Translations under genes and position numbers: made by a program | Notes under the pieces: model-generated | Database searches by the model: none | Told to the model about the DNA's origin: nothing | Seen by the model: only the letters and a program-made list of their open reading frames with translations | Part shown: positions 57,096 through 64,000 of the stretch, piece by piece | Layout of the letters: each line of letters starts with the position of its first letter | Numbering within the stretch: the stretch's first letter is position 1 | DNA from: Marinomonas communis | GTDB lineage: Bacteria; Pseudomonadota; Gammaproteobacteria; Pseudomonadales; Marinomonadaceae | Direction of reading: 5' to 3' | DNA length: 64,000 bases | Assembly: GCF_004363305.1 (NCBI RefSeq) | Contig: NZ_SNZA01000002.1 | Span: 1 to 64,000 of the forward strand

Positions 57096-57605
57096 ATGTC
57101 TAGGCTGCCATCTCGCTATCCTGGCGAAAGGCTGTTCAGCTTTTTATTGGTCATTTTCAGTATTTTTCTGTTGTGGCGTTCCTACCTTATTTCTGGCTTT
57201 TCTGAACTCAGCTCACCAGGCGCTGTGCCAATCGGTGCATCAGCGATGATGGTCTTAGCATCATGCATTGCCTTTACTCAGAGTCTCAAAACACCTTTGA
57301 ATCAAGAAGCCCGCTTCTTCTATCACTGCTTCCCTCCGGTTGTCGGTTTCGTGATGGCTTTGGTGTTAGTGTATGCCGTCGTACTTGAGCAACTTGGCTT
57401 TATTGCCACTTCGATCATCTTTTTGTGGGTTGCTTTGAAGGTCTTATCCCAGCGCTCAGCATTGTGGTCACTTGGCTTAGCGTTACTCAGCCTTGTATTG
57501 ATATACGTGGTCTTCCGCCTCATTTTTCAGATTGTGCTGCCAGAAGGAATTATTCCTGAGCGAGCGATCCTCGCAGCCATCTCACGCTTTTTCGGAGGAG
57601 AGTAA
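57096..57605 (+). CDS. Tripartite tricarboxylate transporter small membrane subunit (TctB family)
   Basis: 169 residues from the ATG at 57096 (GGAG 5 nt upstream; the longer frame runs through the hairpin). Four hydrophobic helices (about 14-30, 45-60, 78-100, 115-160), as in TctB. Two bases after its stop the TctA gene begins. Part of a three-part importer. Confidence 0.88.
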   Translation: MSRLPSRYPGERLFSFLLVIFSIFLLWRSYLISGFSELSSPGAVPIGASAMMVLASCIAFTQSLKTPLNQEARFFYHCFPPVVGFVMALVLVYAVVLEQLGFIATSIIFLWVALKVLSQRSALWSLGLALLSLVLIYVVFRLIFQIVLPEGIIPERAILAAISRFFGGE

Positions 57606-57607
57606 TT

Positions 57608-59113
57608 ATGGAGGCTTTAAATTACTTTGCTTTATCATGGCTCTCCCCTGAATTGTTAGCCCTTACCGCATTAGGTACTTTTTTAGGTATTTACGTCGGT
57701 GCGATCCCAGGCTTATCCGTTACTATGGCGGTATCGATCCTGATATCGTTCACCTTCTCCTGGGACGTCAATCATGCCCTGTGTTTGATGGTCGGCATCT
57801 TCATGGGAGGGGTATACGGCGGCTCACGCACAGCCATTCTGCTCAATATCCCAGGGGCGCCATCAGCCATTGCAACGGCACTAGATGGTTATCCACTTGC
57901 TAAGAAAGGTTTAGCGGGTGAGGCCATCGGCTTATCTACTGTGATGTCTGTCATCGGTGGCTTTGTCGGCATCTTCGTTCTGGCCATTGCAGCCCCAACC
58001 ATCAGTGAATTTGCGATCACCTTCCAGCCTCGCGATTACTTACTGTTGGCGGTTCTAGGGTTAACGTTAGTTGGTTCCCTTTCATCTGGTAGCCTTGCCA
58101 AAGGCTTGTTTGCTGGCGCTTTGGGTGTATTGGTCGGCACCGTTGGACTAGACCCTTTAACCGCAGAAGAGCGCTTTACTTTTGGCATTATTGAACTGTG
58201 GGACGGCATCAACGTGATCGCTGCAATGATTGGTTTGTTTGGTGTCTCTGAGGCGCTCCATCAGCTCCACCATTTAGATAAAGCCATCATCAAGCAAAAA
58301 ATTTCTCGCATTATTCCACCTTGGGCCGATGTGCGTCGCTTCTTGCCACTTAGCATTCAGTCTTCTTTCATCGGCGTCATCATTGGTGCCTTGCCTGGTA
58401 CTGGTGGCGACATTGCGGCATTGATGGCGTACGACCAAGCTAAGCGCTCCACCAAAAAGCCTGAAGTACCCTTTGGGCAAGGAGCTAAAGAAGGCCTGAT
58501 TGCGCCCGAAGCTGCCAATAACGCTGCCGTAGGTGGTGCCTATATTCCAATGTTAACTCTCGGGATACCGGGCGATGCCGTAACGGCCGTGTTTATCGGC
58601 GCGCTCTTTATTCACGGTTTAAACCCGGGGCCTCTGCTGCTGATTGAACAACCGCATATGTTCTGGTTCACCGTGGGCAATTTAACCCTAGCCAATATTT
58701 TTGTATTGATCTTTGGCTTGACTGGCATTCGCATTTTCTCGAAATTGGTTGAATGCCCGAAAGGGGTATTGATACCTCTCATCTTGCTGTTATCAGTAGT
58801 GGGCGCTTATGCCATCAACAACTCAGTTGTTGATGTGTGGTGGATGTTGGCCTTTGGTGTCTTAGGCTACTTTATGCGTCTGTATAACTACCCTATTGGC
58901 CCCGTTATTCTAGGCGTTATTTTGAGCAAGCTAATGGACGAAAACTGGCGCCGCGCCATCTTGTCCGAACGTGGCGATATGGGACAGTTCTTTGCGAATC
59001 TGTTCTCCAGCCCTCTTTCGAGTGTTTTGTTTGCTGCCATCGTGTTCGCCTTGTTTACGCAAACTCCGCTTTGGACACGCTGGTTAAAGCCCAAACTATT
59101 CACCAAAGCCTAG
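57608..59113 (+). CDS. Tripartite tricarboxylate transporter large permease (TctA family)
   Basis: 501 residues, about twelve membrane helices. Family motifs: GAIPGLSVTMAVSIL, GGSRTAILLNIPGAPSAIATALDG in two halves, GALPGTGGDIAALMAYDQAK and PEAANNAAVGGAYIPMLTLGIPG, the duplicated substrate loops. Main translocation subunit. It lies in the tctC-B-A order. Confidence 0.95.
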   Translation: MEALNYFALSWLSPELLALTALGTFLGIYVGAIPGLSVTMAVSILISFTFSWDVNHALCLMVGIFMGGVYGGSRTAILLNIPGAPSAIATALDGYPLAKKGLAGEAIGLSTVMSVIGGFVGIFVLAIAAPTISEFAITFQPRDYLLLAVLGLTLVGSLSSGSLAKGLFAGALGVLVGTVGLDPLTAEERFTFGIIELWDGINVIAAMIGLFGVSEALHQLHHLDKAIIKQKISRIIPPWADVRRFLPLSIQSSFIGVIIGALPGTGGDIAALMAYDQAKRSTKKPEVPFGQGAKEGLIAPEAANNAAVGGAYIPMLTLGIPGDAVTAVFIGALFIHGLNPGPLLLIEQPHMFWFTVGNLTLANIFVLIFGLTGIRIFSKLVECPKGVLIPLILLLSVVGAYAINNSVVDVWWMLAFGVLGYFMRLYNYPIGPVILGVILSKLMDENWRRAILSERGDMGQFFANLFSSPLSSVLFAAIVFALFTQTPLWTRWLKPKLFTKA

Positions 59114-59131
59114 TCATTGCCCTCCCTTATA

Positions 59132-59161
59132 TCGATAACACGGTTTTCACCGTGTTATCGA
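59132..59161 (+). terminator. Hairpin after the TctA-type gene
   Basis: Perfect 13-bp stem TCGATAACACGGT with 4-nt loop, 18 nt after the stop; no U-tract. Terminator or stabilising hairpin before the peptidase gene. Confidence 0.6.
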
Positions 59162-59260
59162 ATCAAAATGATCTGAAAACGCACGATAAACCGCTTCCAT
59201 TCTGGAGCAAAAAACCTATGATCGCATTTTTATAACACCACATTCATAGAGAGGTTGTGC

Positions 59261-60310
59261 GTGCTAAACGAAGAGTTTATTGATCTGCTAAAGGGCCTGA
59301 TTCGCGCGCCATCCGTAGTTGGTGCTGAGCATTCTTTCTTTCGCGTTTTACAGCGTGAGCTAGAAGAACGTGGCGCTAAAGTAACATGGTACGAAGGGGT
59401 TTTGGTTGCCCAAGGTAGTGACCCGTTTAGCACTATGTTTTCGGCGCACATTGATCGTCATGGTTTGGTATGTACCGGCCCTAATGAGTTTCAATATGCA
59501 GCCTTCGTTTCTGCGAACCGCACTGACTTACTCAACAACTCCGTCTCTGAACAGTTGATGACAAAGGTTACCGAGCGCTTCAACCAAGAACGTGTTTACG
59601 CATATGAAACATGGTCAGGCGGCTATCGTGGTAAAGGCGTCATTCGCAACGGCTACATTTGTGAGTTTCGTAACAACCTGATTTTCGAAGTGGATGGCTT
59701 AGAAGGCGTTGTCGCTGGCACCCCTGTTGCCTTTGAAGACACGCTGTCGAAAAATGGCGACCGATTAGAAGGTCAGCTGGATAACGTACTGTGTGCTGCA
59801 GCACTGGTGCATATGTTCAGCTTGGGCTTTAAAGGCACTGCTTTCTTTACGGCGCAAGAAGAAGCCGGTAAAAGCTGGCGCTACTTATTGGAGTGGTTCC
59901 GTCGCTTCGGTGGCACCACTAACCGCCTGTTTGTAGTAGACACCAGTCCATTCCCAGACATTGAAAGCGCTAATGAACAACTGTTGGTACTACGTGAGAA
60001 AGATGCCAACGCATCGTTTAACCCTGAAAGTACTGCACTGCTTGAGAAACTGTGTCAGGACATAGGCTTTAGCTATTTGTTTAAAAACCGTTATGTTGAA
60101 GCGGAAAACGAAAAACTGGTTGCTAGTGGACAATCCCCTAACTCGTTAGGAAGTACTGAACTAGGGCGGATTATCGCCGCATCCAATGGTTTAGTGGATG
60201 GTACAACATTACAGATTCCTACAACGGGGTACCACACCATGCATGAGTCAGCTTCTATTGCCTCTATCAATGCGTTTTTAACCATGCTGACAGCCATTGC
60301 GAATCTTTAA
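59261..60310 (+). CDS. M42/M20-type metallopeptidase (aminopeptidase-like)
   Basis: 349 residues from a GTG at 59261 with AGAGAGG upstream. Metal and catalytic residues: SAHIDRHG (HxD), GQLDN (bridging Asp), AQEEAGK (EE), VVDTSP (Asp) and TTGYHTMHES (His), in the M42 order. It should be a cytoplasmic aminopeptidase or amidohydrolase. It follows the carboxylate transporter and may act on the imported compound. A regulator is not seen nearby. Confidence 0.83.
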   Translation: MLNEEFIDLLKGLIRAPSVVGAEHSFFRVLQRELEERGAKVTWYEGVLVAQGSDPFSTMFSAHIDRHGLVCTGPNEFQYAAFVSANRTDLLNNSVSEQLMTKVTERFNQERVYAYETWSGGYRGKGVIRNGYICEFRNNLIFEVDGLEGVVAGTPVAFEDTLSKNGDRLEGQLDNVLCAAALVHMFSLGFKGTAFFTAQEEAGKSWRYLLEWFRRFGGTTNRLFVVDTSPFPDIESANEQLLVLREKDANASFNPESTALLEKLCQDIGFSYLFKNRYVEAENEKLVASGQSPNSLGSTELGRIIAASNGLVDGTTLQIPTTGYHTMHESASIASINAFLTMLTAIANL

Positions 60311-60584
60311 TCTGTACACAATTGGCGTTTTTGCCTCTTGTTCGGCCTGTTTACCGGGCAAGATGTGCAAAAGTCATGTAATTAACCGCGTCATTTATTA
60401 AGAAAACTAATGACTTACCGATATAGAATTGTGTAAAGATGCCAAAAAGTGTCAACTTTGCGTCAATATGATTCAAGATCCGCACAAAGCCGACACTTCT
60501 TGCACTTTTGAATCTCATACCAAAATTGAAGTTTTCATGTACACTTTACTCATTATCCAATGACATTCCCCTAAGGAGAGAGAC

Positions 60585-61580
60585 ATGTCGAATATCTTTA
60601 AGAAAACCGCTCTTGTAAGCAGTATTCTTGCGGCAACTGCTGCAACAACTCTAGCTCACGCTGATCAGCCAGCTCCAGGTTTCACTTTGACACCAAGCAT
60701 TGGTTACTCAATGCCTGATAGCAATCGTGACCTTGAAGACGATCGTGCGTTTGGTCTGAGCTTTGGTTACCAGTTCGATAACCCATGGGCGGTAGAGTTC
60801 ACTTATCTTAACCTTGATAGCGAACTAGAAAATGGCCAAGACATTGATGCAAACCAATACCGCATTGATGGCCTATACAGCTTCTTCAATGAATCAAGTG
60901 TAACGCCATACCTAGCAGCTGGTTTGGGTACAACTAGCTACGACGTGCTAGAAAGCGATAACAACACTCAGCTAAACGCCGGTGGTGGTCTGAAGTTCGC
61001 ACTGACTGATGCTACGGCACTTCGTGCAGACTACCGCGTAGTGGAAGACTTAGAAGCAGATCACACTGATCAAATCGCAACCATCGGTTTGATGTACGCA
61101 TTTGGTGGTAAGAAAGCAGAGCCAGCTCCAGTTGTTGTTGAACCAACGCCTGTCGTAGAGCCTGAGCCAGCACCAGTTGTAGAACCAGAGCCAGCAGCGC
61201 CAGTGAAAACTGTGTTGCCATACGACATTCACTTTGCTTTCGACTCTGCACACGTAGCTCAATCTGAATACTCTGACCTTCAGAGCATCGCGGACTACCT
61301 AGCAAATAACCCAGAGCAAGTAGCTCAAATCCGTGGCTTTGCAGATGCTATCGGTACAGACACTTACAACCAAGAGTTGTCTGAAAAACGTGCTCAAGCG
61401 GTCGCTGATCGTCTAGTACAAGAGTTCGGTGTTGACGCTAGCCGTCTAGACACTGTTGGTTACGGTGAAGCGTACCCAGTTGTGGAAAACGACTCAAAAG
61501 CAAATCGTCAAATGAACCGTCGTGCAACAACGGTTTCTTTCTCTTCTCGTGAAGCGATGGAAAACGATATGCCTAACTAA
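60585..61580 (+). CDS. OmpA-family outer membrane protein
   Basis: 331 residues with signal peptide ending LAHA (about 26). Residues about 30-170 form an eight-stranded beta-barrel (SIGYSMPDSNRDLEDDRAF, SFGYQFDNPWAVEFTYL). A Pro/Glu/Val linker, PVVVEPTPVVEPEPAPVVEP, leads to the C-terminal peptidoglycan-binding OmpA domain: IHFAFDSAHV, IRGFADAIGTDTYNQELSEK and RLDTVGYGEAYP. AAGGAGAG precedes the ATG. It ends with a strong terminator. Confidence 0.96.
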   Translation: MSNIFKKTALVSSILAATAATTLAHADQPAPGFTLTPSIGYSMPDSNRDLEDDRAFGLSFGYQFDNPWAVEFTYLNLDSELENGQDIDANQYRIDGLYSFFNESSVTPYLAAGLGTTSYDVLESDNNTQLNAGGGLKFALTDATALRADYRVVEDLEADHTDQIATIGLMYAFGGKKAEPAPVVVEPTPVVEPEPAPVVEPEPAAPVKTVLPYDIHFAFDSAHVAQSEYSDLQSIADYLANNPEQVAQIRGFADAIGTDTYNQELSEKRAQAVADRLVQEFGVDASRLDTVGYGEAYPVVENDSKANRQMNRRATTVSFSSREAMENDMPN

Positions 61581-61594
61581 GGTTTATCTCGTTA

Positions 61595-61630
61595 CATAAA
61601 AAAACCAGACTTCGGTCTGGTTTTTTTATG
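61595..61630. terminator. Strong terminator after the OmpA-family gene
   Basis: Perfect 16-bp stem CATAAAAAAACCAGAC closed by a TTCG loop. It works in both directions for the convergent genes. Confidence 0.95.
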
Positions 61631-61643
61631 TACGCCCTAAAAG

Positions 61644-61841
61644 TTAGTGACAGCTGCCTTTCTTAGCTTGTCCAGGTGGGCAAAACTTACCCGAGCCTTG
61701 ACCGTCATGCCCTTTATGATGGTCACCACTTCGACTAGCTTCCACATCAACACCCGCAATTTCTCCAGCGACACGATGCACAGAACAACCAGACAGAACT
61801 AACACAGAGCTGATTAATAGGATCATCATTTTCATAGACAT
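61644..61841 (-). CDS. Small His/Cys-rich lipoprotein
   Basis: 65 residues (63 from the second ATG, 61835, which has better spacing from AGGAG). Lipobox VLSGC. The mature part is only about 46 residues: a short conserved-looking VAGEIAGVDVEASR, then a Gly/His/Lys segment GDHHKGHDGQGSG and two Cys in CPPGQAKKGSC. The His and Cys content suggests metal binding. No family recognised. Confidence 0.75.
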   Translation of the reverse strand: MSMKMMILLISSVLVLSGCSVHRVAGEIAGVDVEASRSGDHHKGHDGQGSGKFCPPGQAKKGSCH

Positions 61842-61952
61842 TTCTCTCCTGCAAATAACTTAACCATAGATAACAAGTCGTTTGATTACCTCTTCTTTTA
61901 CATCTCACAAACGAACTTTTCACGGATTAGACAGTTGCAGTAACATTTTGCC

Positions 61953-62912
61953 TCACATTTTATAAACCAAGCTCTTACCTAGATAACACCAACTAAAGCG
62001 CGTCACAACATAGGCCACCATCAAACCGGCGATAACAAGCTCCACCGTTGCTAACCAATACAGTTGATTTGCATATTCAGACAGCCAAACGTGCTGAGAA
62101 AAGACCTCTGACGCTTTGAATAGCGCCGTAGGGCTGATCACAAGAGGAAAGGTAAACGCTGCGTAACCGGGACTAAATGGCAATGCTAGTAAGTGCCATA
62201 AAGAAGCGTAGATCACACAAGTCATCAGCAATGCCACGCCTAGCAAGATCATCACCAGCAAGAAAGAAGGTTGTTCCATGACCGTTAAATAGGCTGTCAG
62301 CGTCAAACTGGCTGGCGCAGCTAAAATGGCCAGTGTCGGTTTAGCTTGATCCGGTAACCCCTCACCAGTAATCAGCCGGTATAGCATAAAAGGTAATAAG
62401 GCCGCATAGCTGCTCAAGCCAAACCAGACAATGCCTTTCGCTAAAGCCAGATACTCTGTATTAGGGACGGTTAGTGCAGCAACACTCAATCCAACAGGCG
62501 GAACAAACCAACTAGGAATTAACTCTTTTAAAGAGCGGGCACGTACTCGATGCCAAACAAAGGCCACTAGAAACATAAAGTGTGTCACCACGGCAACACT
62601 CCATAACGCTAAAGCAAAGGTGTTAGACCAAGCCGTCAACGCTAAAGAAATCACCATCGCCGCCATGGCAAAGGTGGGCACCACACTGCCAACTACAGGG
62701 TGGGACAAATCCCGCCATAGACTCTTAGGGTGTAAAATAAACTTCGTCGTCAGCAATAGCAGCAATATCACGGCACAACTCAATAATCCCCAGCACAACC
62801 ACCAAAGATCTGGCATCACATGGTGTAACACACCACTTAGAGAGGCCATCCCTAACGACAAACCAGCCAAGGGCGTTGGAGCATTTAGCAAGGCTTGTCT
62901 GACAGTATTCAT
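61953..62912 (-). CDS. TDT (TehA/SLAC1) family transporter
   Basis: 319 residues, about ten membrane helices, with NAPTPLAGLSLGMASL at the N-terminus, VPPVGLSVAA and FSPGYAAFTFPLVISPTALFKAS toward the end, as in TehA-like anion channels (tellurite resistance/dicarboxylate transporter family). Substrate is unknown: tellurite, sulfite, nitrate or C4-dicarboxylates are all possible by family. It is divergent from a LysR gene (104 bp between), its likely regulator. Confidence 0.87.
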   Translation of the reverse strand: MNTVRQALLNAPTPLAGLSLGMASLSGVLHHVMPDLWWLCWGLLSCAVILLLLLTTKFILHPKSLWRDLSHPVVGSVVPTFAMAAMVISLALTAWSNTFALALWSVAVVTHFMFLVAFVWHRVRARSLKELIPSWFVPPVGLSVAALTVPNTEYLALAKGIVWFGLSSYAALLPFMLYRLITGEGLPDQAKPTLAILAAPASLTLTAYLTVMEQPSFLLVMILLGVALLMTCVIYASLWHLLALPFSPGYAAFTFPLVISPTALFKASEVFSQHVWLSEYANQLYWLATVELVIAGLMVAYVVTRFSWCYLGKSLVYKM

Positions 62913-63015
62913 GGCATCTCTCCAATAGAACTAAATAACAATGACGCCATGTTAAACGTGCTATATTGAATAGAAAATCTATATGTTTTAAACAGTATAT
63001 TTAGAAAATCAAAAC

Positions 63016-63888
63016 ATGAAACTGACCTTACACCAGCTCCGGACCTTTTCTGCCATCGCGCGCTTCGGCAATCTCAATCAAGCCAGCGAAGAACTATGCT
63101 TATCGAAAGGAGCTTTATCACAGACATTGCAACAACTTGAGCAACAACTGGCGACGGAACTTTTTGATAGAGTCCAGCGCCGCTTGAAGCTTAATAGTCA
63201 GGGGCGCTTACTGCTGCCCTTAGCAGAGGAGATGCTTTCACGAGCACAAGAGATCGAGCAGCTATTTGGCTCTTATGAACATCAGCCAGAAGTGCTGAAT
63301 ATTGGCGCAAGCCAGACCATCGGTAACTACATGCTACCCACGTTACTGGCATCACAACCCACCTTATGCCAAGCCAAAATCCAAATCGCAAACACCCAAA
63401 CCCTATGCCAGCAATTACTGCGGTTTGAACTCGATATGGCACTGGTCGAAGGGCAAAATACCCATGCAGAATTACAAGCAACGCCGTGGCAACAGGATGA
63501 AATGATCCTAATTGCTGCGCCTAACCACCCTCTCTTATACCAAGGTAGTGTCAGCTTAGCGGATCTGGATGGTCAGCCGTGGGTGCTTAGGGAGGCCTAT
63601 TCAGGAAGCCGTGAGCAATTCGAACGACATATTCGCCCAGCGCTCACAAACGTAAATCAGGTCATGGAATTTAGCAGTCTTGAATCGATTATGCTGGCCG
63701 TCGAGAACGGTTTAGGGCTGTCATTCATATCATTGATTGCGGCCCAAGCACGTTTAGAGTTAGGGCGTATTGCTAGATTGCCCTATCCAAACCATTTTTA
63801 CCGCCAATTATCGATTGTTCAGCATCGTCATAAGTACGCTTCCAAAGGAATGAAAACGCTCACCGAACACTTTCTTAACGCCACCTAA
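63016..63888 (+). CDS. LysR-family transcriptional regulator
   Basis: 290 residues. Winged helix-turn-helix at 1-60: LHQLRTFSAIARFGNLNQASEELCLSKGALSQTLQQLEQQL, seen here in two parts, with the usual LFDR (LATELFDRVQRR). The C-terminal half is the inducer-binding domain (IGASQTIGNYMLPTLL). Divergent from the TDT transporter gene; likely controls it. Terminator follows. Confidence 0.93.
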   Translation: MKLTLHQLRTFSAIARFGNLNQASEELCLSKGALSQTLQQLEQQLATELFDRVQRRLKLNSQGRLLLPLAEEMLSRAQEIEQLFGSYEHQPEVLNIGASQTIGNYMLPTLLASQPTLCQAKIQIANTQTLCQQLLRFELDMALVEGQNTHAELQATPWQQDEMILIAAPNHPLLYQGSVSLADLDGQPWVLREAYSGSREQFERHIRPALTNVNQVMEFSSLESIMLAVENGLGLSFISLIAAQARLELGRIARLPYPNHFYRQLSIVQHRHKYASKGMKTLTEHFLNAT

Positions 63889-63902
63889 ACTCGACGCGAC
63901 AA

Positions 63903-63934
63903 AAAAGGCGATGGTCAATGACTCATCGCCTTTT
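63903..63934. terminator. Bidirectional terminator after the LysR gene
   Basis: 11-bp stem AAAAGGCGATG with 10-nt loop, A-rich to the left and T to the right, between convergent genes. Confidence 0.85.
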
Positions 63935-63958
63935 GTATAGGTTTAAAGCGTTTCTAAA

Positions 63959-64000
63959 TTACGCTTCGAAACGGTCTAGAGACTCTAGCGGGTAGAAGTC
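63959..64000 (-). CDS. C-terminal end of an unidentified gene (partial)
   Basis: The minus strand reads 13 codons, DFYPLESLDRFEA, ending in TAA, up to the window edge. The reading frame runs off the right side. It lies just beyond a bidirectional terminator, where the end of a convergent gene is expected. Too short to name. Confidence 0.55.
   Translation of the reverse strand, partial: DFYPLESLDRFEA

Noticed and set aside
61953..62912. Calling the TDT transporter a tellurite resistance gene.
   Set aside because: Family membership alone does not give the substrate and there is no tehB or other tellurite gene nearby.

Overview
The window reads as a chromosomal segment of a marine gammaproteobacterium of the Oceanospirillales/Pseudomonadales type, with Marinomonas as my best guess. 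This is inferred from gene content and order: crc near pyrE, a pyrR-pyrB-pyrC' cluster with a dead dihydroorotase, slmA beside argB, and yggS-proC-yggT. No database search was possible. There is no phage, plasmid, transposon, CRISPR or restriction gene. The segment is mostly housekeeping DNA with several accessory operons.

1-8.3 kb: the 5' end of a 16S rRNA gene and its leader and promoter on the minus strand; a nucleoside uptake and salvage operon (BMP binding protein, ABC ATPase, two permeases, cytidine deaminase); mutM; ribosomal proteins L28 and L33; radC. 8.4-16.1 kb: coaBC-dut, argB, slmA, pyrE, crc, an aldose-1-epimerase-like gene and a fused RimB-RimK protein. 16.2-22.6 kb: a minus-strand signalling block made of a diguanylate cyclase, a REC-CheX protein, a CofD/YvcK-like protein and a MASE1-CHASE hybrid kinase. 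23.0-27.7 kb: a four-gene envelope operon of exported proteins (COG3014-like lipoprotein, LpoB-like lipoprotein, an acidic-repeat protein and an FlgT/CsgG-like protein). This is the least explained functional unit here.

27.8-38.1 kb: two identical tRNA-Phe genes, trmL, a K+ channel, ferredoxin, coaD, yggT-proC-yggS, a GGDEF protein with a dead active site but intact I-site, and pyrC'-pyrB-pyrR-ruvX-yqgE. 38.2-48.4 kb: single metabolic genes (2OG-Fe oxygenase, TauE/SafE exporter, adhP, solute-binding protein, glgP, DODA-type dioxygenase, Na+/alanine symporter, FMN-binding protein). 48.5-53.4 kb: ethanolamine use without microcompartment genes (eutR, eutB, eutC, permease). 53.4-55.8 kb: a hydroxylase plus a DUF4856-type secreted protein behind a likely Fur box. 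56.0-60.3 kb: a tripartite tricarboxylate transporter with an M42-type peptidase. 60.6-64 kb: an OmpA-family protein, a small lipoprotein, a TDT transporter with a divergent LysR regulator, and the last codons of a further gene.

Recurring themes are pyrimidine and nucleoside metabolism (cdd, dut, pyrE, pyrB, pyrC', pyrR), c-di-GMP signalling (one active and one degenerate GGDEF protein), and hairpins placed between a binding-protein gene and its membrane components. Start codons were moved from the longest open frame wherever a Shine-Dalgarno or family alignment favoured a later start; this is stated per gene.
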